In this document: positions 23,750 through 31,417 of the stretch, piece by piece
Numbering within the stretch: position 1 is the first letter of the stretch
Layout of the letters: each line of letters begins with the position of its first letter
Translations under genes and position numbers: made by a program
DNA from: JANXAZ01 sp964504655
GTDB taxonomy: Bacteria > Pseudomonadota > Alphaproteobacteria > Geminicoccales > Geminicoccaceae
Reading direction: 5' to 3'
NCBI GenBank assembly: GCA_964504655.1
Contig: CAZDFD010000033.1
Coordinates: 1-43,237, forward strand
Length of the DNA: 43,237 nt
The notes under the pieces: generated by a model
Told to the model about the DNA's origin: nothing
Seen by the model: only the letters and a program-made list of their open reading frames with translations
Databases searched by the model: none

Positions 23750-24156
23750 CCCCCCGGCCGACCGTCTCCGTCCACGACCTCGTCCAGGCGCGCGCCGCCC
23801 TGGCCGCGGCCGGGGAGCTCGGCCTCGAGGTCGAGCTCGCCACCGCCCCGGGGCTCGCCTCCCTGGCCGGTGTGGGCTTCTGCGTGGCGCTCGGCGAGCT
23901 CGCCGGCCGGCCGATCCTGGTCGACTGCGGCGACGCGCCCGGCACCGCGCTCGCGGCGCTGCGGGCCGGCGCCCGCCGGGTGCTGCTGCGGGGCGCACCC
24001 GCGGCCCGCGGCAAGCTCGCCGACATCGCGGCGCAGCAGGGCGCCGAGTTCCTCGCGGCACCGCCGGGGCCGCTCCTGGCGCTGGCGCCGGGCGAGGATC
24101 CGGCCCCGGCGCTGCGTGCCTGGCGCGCCCGCCGCGACGCCGCCGACCCTTCATGA
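23692..24156 (+). CDS. Small conserved-looking ORF between pgk and fba, function unknown
   Basis: The strongly coding frame begins at about VSVHDLVQARAALAAAGELGLEVEL. No ATG or GTG lies between the pgk stop and this segment. The ATG at 23692 gives 154 aa and overlaps pgk by 58 bases; a CTG at 23746, overlapping the pgk TGA, would give 136 aa. The sequence alternates helix and strand (ILVDCGDAPGTALAALRAGARRVLLRG), suggesting an alpha/beta half-barrel. It lies between pgk and fba. I do not recognise a family. Confidence 0.7.
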   Translation: MARGQGAAGDPGTRAAPRLTPRPTVSVHDLVQARAALAAAGELGLEVELATAPGLASLAGVGFCVALGELAGRPILVDCGDAPGTALAALRAGARRVLLRGAPAARGKLADIAAQQGAEFLAAPPGPLLALAPGEDPAPALRAWRARRDAADPS

Positions 24157-24225
24157 CGCCGCGGTTGTGGGCTAGGAGGGCGCCGGCCGGCCGGGCGGGC
24201 CGGCGCCAGCGCACGGAGTCTCGGC

Positions 24226-25149
24226 ATGCGGGTGAGCCGGAAGGTCAAGGAGATCCTCTCCTGGTACGAATCCGAGAACCCGGGGGTCAAGACCAACCTC
24301 GTCCGGCTCTTGGGCCACGGCCGCCTGGGCGGCACCGGCCGGCTCGTCATCCTGCCGGTCGACCAGGGCTTCGAGCACGGGCCCGCGCGGAGCTTCGCCC
24401 CCAACCCCGAGGCCTACGACCCGCGCTACCTGTTCGAGCTCGCGATCGACGCCGGGCTTTCGGCCTACGCCGCACCCCTGGGCCCGCTCGAGGCCGGCGC
24501 CGCGAGCTATGCCGGCCAGGTGCCGCTGATCCTCAAGCTCAACAGCGCCAACAGCCTCGCGGCCGGGCTCGCCGACCAGGCGGTCACCGCCTCGGTCGAC
24601 GACGCGCTCCGCCTGGGGTGCATCGGCGTCGGCTTCACCATCTACCCGGGCTCGGAGGCCTGCTACGCCCAGCAGGAGGAGCTCCGCGAGATCACCCGCG
24701 AGGCCAAGGCCAAGGGCCTCCTGGTCGTCGTCTGGTCCTACCCGCGCGGCGGCAAGGTCTCCAAGGAGGGCGAGACCGCGCTCGACATCGTGGCCTACGC
24801 CGCGCACATGGCGGCCCTCATGGGTGCCCACGTGATCAAGGTGAAGCCGCCCACCGCCCGGATCGACCTCGATGCTGCCAAGCCCGCTTACGAGAAGGCC
24901 AGGCTGCCCACCGGCACCCTCGCCGAGCGGGTCGGCCACGTGATGCAGGCGGCCTTCGCCGGCCGGCGGATCGTCGTGTTCTCGGGCGGCGAGGCCAAGG
25001 ACAGCGCCGGCGTCCTGGCCGAGATCCGGCAGATCCGCGACGGCGGCGGCCACGGCTCGATCATCGGCCGCAACAGCTTCCAGCGCGCCAAGCCCGACGC
25101 CCTGGCGCTGCTCGACGAGGTGGTCAAGATCTACCAGGGCAAGGCGTGA
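24226..25149 (+). CDS. Fructose-bisphosphate aldolase, class I (DhnA/FbaB type)
   Basis: 307 aa. Unlike the class II zinc enzyme, this is the archaeal-type Schiff-base aldolase. The N-terminal VKEILSWYESENPGVKTNL and ILPVDQGFEHGPARSF are typical, and the lysine-bearing strand HVIKVKPPT (Lys205/Lys207) is the candidate Schiff-base site. It cleaves fructose 1,6-bisphosphate to triose phosphates, or condenses them. It forms a cluster with pgk, and its GTGA stop overlaps the start of the next gene. Gene symbol left open because fba/fbaB usage varies. Confidence 0.93.
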   Translation: MRVSRKVKEILSWYESENPGVKTNLVRLLGHGRLGGTGRLVILPVDQGFEHGPARSFAPNPEAYDPRYLFELAIDAGLSAYAAPLGPLEAGAASYAGQVPLILKLNSANSLAAGLADQAVTASVDDALRLGCIGVGFTIYPGSEACYAQQEELREITREAKAKGLLVVVWSYPRGGKVSKEGETALDIVAYAAHMAALMGAHVIKVKPPTARIDLDAAKPAYEKARLPTGTLAERVGHVMQAAFAGRRIVVFSGGEAKDSAGVLAEIRQIRDGGGHGSIIGRNSFQRAKPDALALLDEVVKIYQGKA

Positions 25150-25805
25150 GCCGAGGGCGGAGGGCGGCGGACCCGCCGGCCGGCCCCTGGATCGAGCCGG
25201 GCGAGATCGGCCCGCAGCTCCTCCTGCCGGCGCCGCCCGCCCTCGACGCCTCCTTCCCCGCGACCCTCGAGGCGGCGCTCGCGGGTGGTCGGGTGGCGGC
25301 CGTGCTGCTCGACCCCGCCGCGGCGCCGGCGGACGGGTTCGACGACCTCGCCGCCGCCTGCCGGGCGCGCTGCCGGGAGGCACGGTGCGCCCTGTTCCTC
25401 GTGGGCGACGCCGCCCGGGTGATCGCCTGCGCCGCGGACGGGCTCCTGGCCCGGACGGTCGAGGCGATCGAGCCGGCCCGACGGATCCTCGGCCTCGAGC
25501 GGCCGATCGGGGTCGCCTGCGGCGGCTCCAGGCATCGCGCCATGGAGGCCGGCGAGGCCGGTGCCGACTGGCTCCTGCTCGGCGACGGGGAGCCCGCGGC
25601 CGCGACCCTGGAGCTCGTCGCCTGGTGGAGCCAGGTGTTCGTGCTGCCCTGCGCCGCCCCCTGCCCCTCGCCCGAGGCGGCGGCGGCCCTCGTCGCGGCC
25701 GGCGCCGACTTCCTCGTCCCCGACCCCGGCCTCTGGCGGGCGCCGGCGGTGGCACTCGCGCCCCTGCGGGCGGCGCTCGCACAGCGGCCCGCGCGCAGCG
25801 GCTGA
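25146..25805 (+). CDS. Thiamine-phosphate-synthase-like (TENI family) protein
   Basis: 219 aa from GTG 25146, overlapping the aldolase stop by four bases (GTGA), so coupled to it. The fold is a TIM barrel of the ThiE/TenI group: VAAVLLDPAAAPADG, CALFLVGD, GVACGGSRHRAMEAGEAGADWLLLGDG, then AGADFLVPDPGLWR, where ThiE has its phosphate-binding loop. Canonical ThiE motifs are only partly conserved, so it may not make thiamine phosphate. Its link to the glycolytic cluster is unexplained. Confidence in the fold is fair; in the reaction it is low. Confidence 0.72.
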   Translation: MSRGRRAADPPAGPWIEPGEIGPQLLLPAPPALDASFPATLEAALAGGRVAAVLLDPAAAPADGFDDLAAACRARCREARCALFLVGDAARVIACAADGLLARTVEAIEPARRILGLERPIGVACGGSRHRAMEAGEAGADWLLLGDGEPAAATLELVAWWSQVFVLPCAAPCPSPEAAAALVAAGADFLVPDPGLWRAPAVALAPLRAALAQRPARSG

Positions 25806-25901
25806 GGCCGGAACCGGCCGGCGGCCCTGGCCCAGGGGGCGGAGCCGGCCTATGTAGGAGCCGGTCCCCCGCCGTCCCCCCGCACCGGAGCCCTGCCGCG
25901 C

Positions 25902-26708
25902 GTGGCCCGCTGGTCCGCCAATGTCGAGGTCATGATCCGCGCGGCGCGCACCGCCGCGCGCAACCTCGTGCGCGACTTCGGCGAGGTCGAGCAGCTCCAG
26001 GTCTCGATCAAGGGCCCGGGCGACTTCGTCTCGGTGGCCGACCGCCGGGCCGAGCAGGTGATCCGCGAGACGCTGCAGCGGGCGCGGCCCGACTGGGGCT
26101 TCCTGCTCGAGGAGGCGGGTGCGGTGGCCGGCCGCTCGCTGCAGAACCGCTGGATCGTCGACCCGCTCGACGGCACCACCAACTTCCTGCACGGCCTGCC
26201 GCACTGGGCGATCTCGATCGGCCTCGAGCAGCAGGGCGAGATCACCGCCGGGCTCGTTTACGACCCGGTCAAGGAGGAGCTGTTCATCGCCGAGAAGGGC
26301 GCCGGCGCCTACCTCAACGACCGGCGGCTCCGGGTCTCGCGCCGCTGGCGGCTCGAGGAGGCGCTCGTGGGCTGTGGCCTGCCGGTCCAGGACTGGCCGG
26401 CGCGCGCCAAGGGCTTCGCCCGCCAGCTCGACGCCGTGGCCGACCGGGTGGCGGGCCTGCGCCGGCTCGGCGCCTGCTCGCTCGACCTGGCCTATGTCGC
26501 CGCCGGCCGCCAGGACGGCTTCTGGGAGTACGGCGTCAAGCCCTGGGACGTGGCCGCGGGCCTGCTCCTCGTGCGCGAGGCGGGCGGCCGCGTCGGCCGC
26601 CTCGAGGGCGAGGAGGATCCGATGGCGCCGGGCACGCTGGTGGCCGGCAACCCGGAGATCTACACCCGCCTCCGAGCACTCCTGGCCGAGGTCACCCCGC
26701 CCGGCTGA
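25902..26708 (+). CDS. Inositol monophosphatase family protein
   Basis: 268 aa from GTG 25902. The Mg-dependent phosphatase signature is complete: KGPGDFVSVADRRAE, LLEEAG, then WIVDPLDGTTNFLHGLPHW at 84-102, and the second metal motif WDVAAGLLLVREAGG near residue 214. SuhB-like members also bind RNA polymerase or rRNA antitermination complexes, so role could be phosphatase or SuhB. The 3' end overlaps the convergent methyltransferase gene by 49 bp. Confidence 0.93.
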   Translation: MARWSANVEVMIRAARTAARNLVRDFGEVEQLQVSIKGPGDFVSVADRRAEQVIRETLQRARPDWGFLLEEAGAVAGRSLQNRWIVDPLDGTTNFLHGLPHWAISIGLEQQGEITAGLVYDPVKEELFIAEKGAGAYLNDRRLRVSRRWRLEEALVGCGLPVQDWPARAKGFARQLDAVADRVAGLRRLGACSLDLAYVAAGRQDGFWEYGVKPWDVAAGLLLVREAGGRVGRLEGEEDPMAPGTLVAGNPEIYTRLRALLAEVTPPG

Positions 26709-27745
26709 GCGCTCGCCGCCGGGTCCGCCCGGGCGATCGCCAGAAGCACCGGGAACACCCAGAGGAGCGGCAGCGCGAGCGGCCCGAGGCGCTCGGCGGC
26801 GCCCAGCACCCGGTCGACGGAGGGCGGCAGGCCGTAGGGCTCGACCCCCGGGAAGACCACCCGGGCCTCGCCGCCGACCCGCGCGAGCGCCCGCCGCAGC
26901 TCGCGCCAGGACGGCAGCCGCACCGTCTCGTCGTAGCCGCGGAACCGCCGCCGCCACAGCACCCAGCGCCCCTGCAGCCGGCGCGGCAGGAAGCCCACGA
27001 ACCAAAGGCGGACATGCGGCTCGGGCCGCAGCAGATTGTAGCGGTTGACGCAGTTGCCGGCGAACTGCCCGCCCGGCGCCAGCACCCGGCCGAGCTCGGC
27101 CATGGTCCGCTCGAGGTCGATCACGTGCTCGAGCACGTCCTCGGCGATCGCCAGATCGATCGCCCCGGGAGCCAAGGGCAGCGCCTGCGCGTAGCCCTGG
27201 ACGAGCGTGATCCGGTCGGCGAGGCCCTGCTCCTGCGCGGCCTTCCTGGCGAGGATCAGATCGGCGAGGTCGGGATCGACGCCCACCACCTGCGCCTGCG
27301 TGCGGGCGAGCTCGAGCATCGCCGAGCCGGCGCCGCAGCCGATCACCAGCGCCGGCCCGGGCCCGGGTGCCGGCCAGCGCTGGGATAGACGCGTCCGGAC
27401 CATGCGCAGGAAGGCCCGGCCGCGCGGGCCCATCTTGGCGCGGTACTCCGCGGCCGCCGCCAGGATGCCCGGATCGTCGGTGGTGAACTCGCCGCGGCGC
27501 AGCTCGACGAGCTCGGCGAAGCTCGCCCGCGGAAAGGCCTCGACCAGCCGGGCGATCTCGGCCGGTGGCGGGCGCAGGGGGCGCGGCCGCAGGTCGGGGA
27601 TGCCGAGGACGGCCGGCCGCTCGAGACCGCAGCCGGGGCAGCACCAGCGCTCCGCCCCGGGCACGAGCACGCCGCCGCAGCCGAGGCAGACGACCGGCCA
27701 GACGTCGCGCACCGGATCCGGCTGCTGCCTCGCCCCGACCCGCAT
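26660..27745 (-). CDS. SAM methyltransferase with N-terminal zinc ribbon
   Basis: 361 aa from ATG 27745. The N-terminus holds CLGCGGVL and CCPGCGLE, a four-cysteine zinc ribbon of the Trm112-like kind. A class I methyltransferase domain follows with LVIGCGAGSAMLELA as the SAM loop and AIDLAIAEDVLEHVIDL downstream. A hydrophobic C-terminal helix, PLALPLLWVFPVLLAIARA, suggests membrane association. Similar proteins act on small molecules or glycolipids, but the substrate is unknown. The gene is convergent with the inositol-phosphatase gene, overlapping by 49 bp. Confidence 0.87.
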   Translation of the reverse strand: MRVGARQQPDPVRDVWPVVCLGCGGVLVPGAERWCCPGCGLERPAVLGIPDLRPRPLRPPPAEIARLVEAFPRASFAELVELRRGEFTTDDPGILAAAAEYRAKMGPRGRAFLRMVRTRLSQRWPAPGPGPALVIGCGAGSAMLELARTQAQVVGVDPDLADLILARKAAQEQGLADRITLVQGYAQALPLAPGAIDLAIAEDVLEHVIDLERTMAELGRVLAPGGQFAGNCVNRYNLLRPEPHVRLWFVGFLPRRLQGRWVLWRRRFRGYDETVRLPSWRELRRALARVGGEARVVFPGVEPYGLPPSVDRVLGAAERLGPLALPLLWVFPVLLAIARADPAASAQPGGVTSARSARRRV

Positions 27746-28092
27746 GCGACCCTCCGACGGCGTGCCCTCGTGCGTACAACGTCCGACCGGCCCGAATCTT
27801 CCCTCGCGGAAGTTCGGAAACGACGAGGAGAACTTCAGATTCATTCCGACCTCTCCGGGCAGTTGATCAGGAGAGATCGACGGATCGACAACCGCCTGGT
27901 TTGCAGACACTTTCCAGGCGAGACAGCTTCACTTTCCACGTGTGGACGAGGCCGCCCGGGACCCGGCGGGCCGCGCTCGGGGCGATCGAAACCTCGCCCG
28001 TGGGCGCGGCGGGATCGTCCCGAAACGGACGGCTGCGACGATCCGCCCCGGTCGCGCCGCCCCGGGGGGCGGCCGGGAGAGGCGGAGCGGTC
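27746..28092. other. 347-bp divergent intergenic region
   Basis: It lies between the divergent methyltransferase (minus) and RTX-like (plus) genes and is richer in A/T than its surroundings. It contains the direct repeats at 27908-27938 and a short inverted repeat CTTCC-N5-GGAAG (27798-27812). No convincing sigma-70 promoter or open reading frame with local codon bias was found. Confidence 0.6.
27908..27938 (+). promoter_or_regulatory. Direct repeat CACTTTCCA, 22 bp apart
   Basis: CACTTTCCA occurs at 27908-27916 and again at 27930-27938, a 22-bp step (about two helical turns). The second copy runs into the palindrome CACGTG (27937-27942). Spacing on one face of the helix suggests a dimeric activator site for the RTX-like gene, 155 bp downstream. 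This is inference from sequence alone. Confidence 0.4.
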
Positions 28093-28812
28093 ATGCGCAG
28101 GAGCAAGGGCAGTCAAGAGATCCTCGGAACCGAGGCCGACGACGAGCTGATCGGCACGCGCAAAGGCGACACGATGCGCGGGCTCGGCGGCGACGACGTG
28201 CTGGTCGGCGGGCCGGGCGGCGATCGACTGTTCGGCGGCGACGGCGACGATCTCCTCTTCGCCGCCGACCCCGTGGACGGCAGCCTCGACCGCGGCCGCA
28301 GGCTCGCCAACGTCCTGGACGGCGAGGCCGGCGACGACGAGCTCGTGGGCGGTGCGGCACGCGACCTGCTGCTCGGCGGCGAGGGCGACGATCTCCTGGC
28401 CGGGCTCGGCGGCGACGACGTCCTCCTCGGCGAGGCCGGCCGGGACGGCTTCGTCTACACCCTGGCCGCGCCCGAGGACGCGCCCGTGGAGGGCGGCCGC
28501 GACCTCGTGCTCGACTTCGACCCCGAGGAGGACGTGGTGAGCCTGCTCCTCGAGCTGCCGACCGATTCGGTCACCGTCGAGGACCTCCTGGCCCTCCTCG
28601 ACGGCAACGGCGACGGGGTCCTCACCCTGGGCGACGGCCCCGTCGACCAGGTCGAGGTCGAGGGGGAGGTGTCGCTGCGCCTCGACCTGGGCGGGCTCGT
28701 CCAGGAGGCGGTCCTGGGCGTGCCGCCGGATGTGGTGAGCGGGCACACGCTCGTGCTCGCCGGCCGCACCGAGCTCGACCTCGGCTCGCTCGTGATCGAG
28801 ATCGTCTCCTGA
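28093..28812 (+). CDS. Small RTX-type calcium-binding protein with EF-hand-like loop
   Basis: 239 aa from ATG 28093. Residues 30-116 hold glycine-aspartate nonapeptide repeats (GGDDVLVGG, GGDRLFGGDGDDLLF, GEAGDDELVGG, GGEGDDLLAGLGGDDVLLGEAG) typical of RTX Ca-binding beta-rolls. A second site, DGNGDGVLTLGD (170-181), fits an EF-hand loop. There is no signal peptide; the acidic, hydrophobic C-terminus (LGSLVIEIVS) resembles a type I secretion signal. It is probably an extracellular protein exported by a type I system. The only exporter seen lies 15 kb upstream. Confidence 0.88.
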   Translation: MRRSKGSQEILGTEADDELIGTRKGDTMRGLGGDDVLVGGPGGDRLFGGDGDDLLFAADPVDGSLDRGRRLANVLDGEAGDDELVGGAARDLLLGGEGDDLLAGLGGDDVLLGEAGRDGFVYTLAAPEDAPVEGGRDLVLDFDPEEDVVSLLLELPTDSVTVEDLLALLDGNGDGVLTLGDGPVDQVEVEGEVSLRLDLGGLVQEAVLGVPPDVVSGHTLVLAGRTELDLGSLVIEIVS

Positions 28813-28828
28813 GCCGCCGCGGCGGGCG

Positions 28829-30451
28829 TCAGGCGGCGGCGCGGCCGCGGTGGTCGGCGCGCAGAAACTCGGCGCAGCGCTCGCCGATCATGATGCAGGC
28901 GGCGTTGGTGTTGCCCGAGACCACGGTCGGCATGATCGAGGCGTCCGCCACCCGCACCCCCTCGAGCCCGTGCACCCGGAGCCGCGGGTCGACCACCGCC
29001 ATCGGGTCGTCGGCCGGGCCCATGGCGCAGGTACTCGTGGGATGGAAGATCGTGGTCCCCTTCTCGCGCACATAGGCCAGGAGCTGCTCGCGGGTGCGGC
29101 AGTCCGGTCCGGGCAGGTGCTCGACCTCGCGATAGGGCCGGATCGAAGGCTGCTCCATGATCCGGCGGATCAGCTCGAGGCCGTCGACCATGGTGCGGCG
29201 GTCGGTCTCGGTCGCGAGATAGTTGGCGTGGATGCGGGGCGCCTCGGCCGGGTCGGCGGATCTGAGCTCGAGCCGACCGCGGCTTTCGGGGCGGAGCTGG
29301 CAGACCGAGACCGTGAAGCCCGGGAAGGGGTGCAGGGGCTCGCCCGGCCGGTCGGCGCTGAAGGGGATCACGTGGAACTCGATGTCGGGTGTGGCGAGCT
29401 CCGGGCGGGTCCGCCAGAAGAGCGTCACCACGCCGGCACCGACCGTCAGCGGGCCGGTCCGCCGGACCGCCCATTCGAGCCCGGCCAAAGCCTTGCGCCA
29501 GAGCGAGTGGGAGACCTCGTTCAAGGTGATCGGCCGGGTGCAGCGGTAGACGATCCGGCACTGATAATGGTCCTGGAGGTTGCGCCCGACGCCCGGCAGA
29601 TCGTGGCGGATCGGGATCCCGTGCGCCGCCAGATGCTCGGCCGGGCCGATCCCGGAGAGGAGGAGGAGCTGTGGGGAGGCGATGGCGCCGGCGGCGAGCA
29701 CCACCTCGCCCGCCAGGGCCGTCCGCTCGGCGCCCCCCTCCCGGTAGACGAGGCCAGTGACCCGGCGGTCCTCGAGCAGGAGCCGGCAGGCGAGTGCACC
29801 GGTGCGGACCGCGAGGTTGGGGCGGCCGCGGGCCGGGCGCAGATAGGCGACCGCGGCGCTGCAGCGAAAGCCGTTCCGAATCGAGAGCTGGAAATAGCCG
29901 ACCCCGTCCTGGCGGGCGCCGTTGTAGTCGGGATTGGTCGGGATCCCGGCCTCGTTGGCGGCGCGCACGAAGGCGTCCAGGAGCTCCATCCGGTGGCGCG
30001 GGCCGGACACCGCCATGGGCCCGTCGCGGCCGCGCCACTCCGGATCGCCGCCCGGATAGGCCTCGAGCCGCTTGAAGACCGGCAGCACGTCGGCGAACGA
30101 CCAGCCCTCGCAGCCCCGCTGCCGCCAGTGGTCGAAGTCCTCGGCCTGGCCGCGGACCCAGGCCAGCCCGTTGATCGAGGAAGAGCCGCCCAGCACCCGG
30201 CCGCGCGGCCAGGCGATCGAGCGGCCGGCCACCGCCTCCTCGGGCTCGGTCTGGTAGGTCCTGGCCGTGCGGGGGTCGAAGATCGTGCGGTAATAGCCGA
30301 TCGGCAGGTGGATCCAGGGGTTGCGGTCGGGCGGGCCGGCCTCGAGCAGGAGCACCCGCGTGCCGGGGTCCTCCGACAGCCGGGCCGCCACCGCGCAGCC
30401 GGCCGAGCCTCCGCCCACCACGACGACGTCGAACCGCTCGGCCTCGGCCAC
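28829..30451 (-). CDS. GMC family FAD-dependent oxidoreductase
   Basis: 540 aa from GTG 30451, preceded by GGGGGAG. The in-frame ATGs 30514 and 30490 would start inside a terminator hairpin (30504-30525), so they are less likely. The FAD motif VVVGGGSAGCAVAARLSED, GRVLGGSSSING and the C-terminal IFHPTSTCAMG with the active-site histidine identify the choline dehydrogenase-like GMC family. Substrates are usually alcohols (choline, glucose, polyethylene glycol); none can be named. It converges on the RTX gene. It follows the sugar importer operon but is not clearly part of it. Confidence 0.92.
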   Translation of the reverse strand: MAEAERFDVVVVGGGSAGCAVAARLSEDPGTRVLLLEAGPPDRNPWIHLPIGYYRTIFDPRTARTYQTEPEEAVAGRSIAWPRGRVLGGSSSINGLAWVRGQAEDFDHWRQRGCEGWSFADVLPVFKRLEAYPGGDPEWRGRDGPMAVSGPRHRMELLDAFVRAANEAGIPTNPDYNGARQDGVGYFQLSIRNGFRCSAAVAYLRPARGRPNLAVRTGALACRLLLEDRRVTGLVYREGGAERTALAGEVVLAAGAIASPQLLLLSGIGPAEHLAAHGIPIRHDLPGVGRNLQDHYQCRIVYRCTRPITLNEVSHSLWRKALAGLEWAVRRTGPLTVGAGVVTLFWRTRPELATPDIEFHVIPFSADRPGEPLHPFPGFTVSVCQLRPESRGRLELRSADPAEAPRIHANYLATETDRRTMVDGLELIRRIMEQPSIRPYREVEHLPGPDCRTREQLLAYVREKGTTIFHPTSTCAMGPADDPMAVVDPRLRVHGLEGVRVADASIMPTVVSGNTNAACIMIGERCAEFLRADHRGRAAA

Positions 30452-30503
30452 GCCCGGCTCCCCCCTGCCCGCCCCGCGGGCGCGGATCATGGGAGGCCGC
30501 CCG

Positions 30504-30525
30504 CCGCCCGGCAAGCGCCGGGCGG
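30504..30525 (-). terminator. Hairpin after the carbohydrate importer operon
   Basis: CCGCCCGGC (30504-30512), loop AAGC, GCCGGGCGG (30517-30525): a perfect 9-bp stem 23 bases beyond the end of the last permease gene of the minus-strand importer. There is no T-tract. It would separate the importer transcript from the GMC gene. Confidence 0.6.
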
Positions 30526-30547
30526 ATGCGCGCCCCCTGCGCCGCCG

Positions 30548-31417
30548 CTACTGCTTGACGCTGCCGGCGGCGAGCCCGGCCGCGAGGCGCGTCTGCAGCG
30601 GCAGGAACAGGACCAGCGTCGGGAAGGTGGTGAGCGCCGAGGCGGCCATGACGTGGCCCCACTCGGTCACGTTCTCGCCGAAGAAGGCATAGAGGCCCAA
30701 CGGCATCGTCTTGAGCTCTTCCCTGGTGAGGAAGGCGAGTGCGAACAGGTACTCGGTCCAGCAGAGCATGAAGGCGTAGGTGGCGGTCGCCACGATGCCC
30801 GGGGCCATCACCGGGAAGACGATCCGCCAGATCACCTGGAAGCGGGAGCAGCCGTCGATGATCGCCGCCTCGTCGAGCTGGCGCGGCACCGATTCGAGGT
30901 AGCCGACCAGGAGATAGACCGAGAACGGGATCGTCACCGCCACGTAGACGAAGATCATGGAGAGGTGGTTGTTGAGGAGTCCGAGCCGCGCCATCAGGAT
31001 GAACAGGGGGGTCACGAGGATGATCCAGGGAAAGCACTGGCCCAGGAGCACCGAGCCGAAGATCCAGCGCTTGCCCGGAAAGCGCAGGCGCGAGAAGGTG
31101 TAGGCGGCGAGTACCGAGACGAAGGTCGAGAGGAGCACCGCGGTGAGGCAGAGATAGAGGCTGTTGAGGATGTTGCGGGTGAAGCCCGTGGTCAGCAGCG
31201 CGCGGTAGTTGTCGAGGGTGAGCTCGAACCGGTCCGAGGCGAACATGGTCTCGGGCGTGCGGAACGAGGCCAGGATCACCCAGGCGGTCGGATAGACGAG
31301 GAAGGCCAGCGCCAGGATCGTGAGCGCCACGAGCGCGAGCTCGGCCGGCAGGCCCATCCCGGTGCGGATCGAGACCGCGAAGGCCGGCGGCAGGGCGCGC
31401 TCAGCGGTCGCCGCCAT
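30548..31417 (-). CDS. Carbohydrate ABC importer permease, MalG-type
   Basis: 289 aa, six predicted membrane helices. The cytoplasmic EAA loop reads DEAAIIDGCSRFQVIWRIVFP, the site that contacts the ATPase. The protein ends AAGLAAGSVKQ, the usual MalG-family terminus (T/S-x-G-xVK-Q/G). It forms half of the translocation channel with the preceding permease, whose gene overlaps it by 17 bp. Substrate is probably a sugar or polyol. No ATPase gene is adjacent. Confidence 0.94.
   Translation of the reverse strand: MAATAERALPPAFAVSIRTGMGLPAELALVALTILALAFLVYPTAWVILASFRTPETMFASDRFELTLDNYRALLTTGFTRNILNSLYLCLTAVLLSTFVSVLAAYTFSRLRFPGKRWIFGSVLLGQCFPWIILVTPLFILMARLGLLNNHLSMIFVYVAVTIPFSVYLLVGYLESVPRQLDEAAIIDGCSRFQVIWRIVFPVMAPGIVATATYAFMLCWTEYLFALAFLTREELKTMPLGLYAFFGENVTEWGHVMAASALTTFPTLVLFLPLQTRLAAGLAAGSVKQ

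Noticed and set aside
5265..23750. CTG start codons overlapping upstream TGA stops (rpmH/rnpA, rnpA/yidD, pgk/small ORF)
   Set aside because: Codons here mostly end in C, so a preceding C plus TGA automatically gives CTG in the next frame. The pattern is expected by chance and does not show a CTG start rule.
30452..30514. Upstream ATG starts for the GMC oxidoreductase
   Set aside because: They fall in or next to the terminator hairpin of the preceding operon and add no family sequence. The GTG at 30451 has a strong ribosome site.
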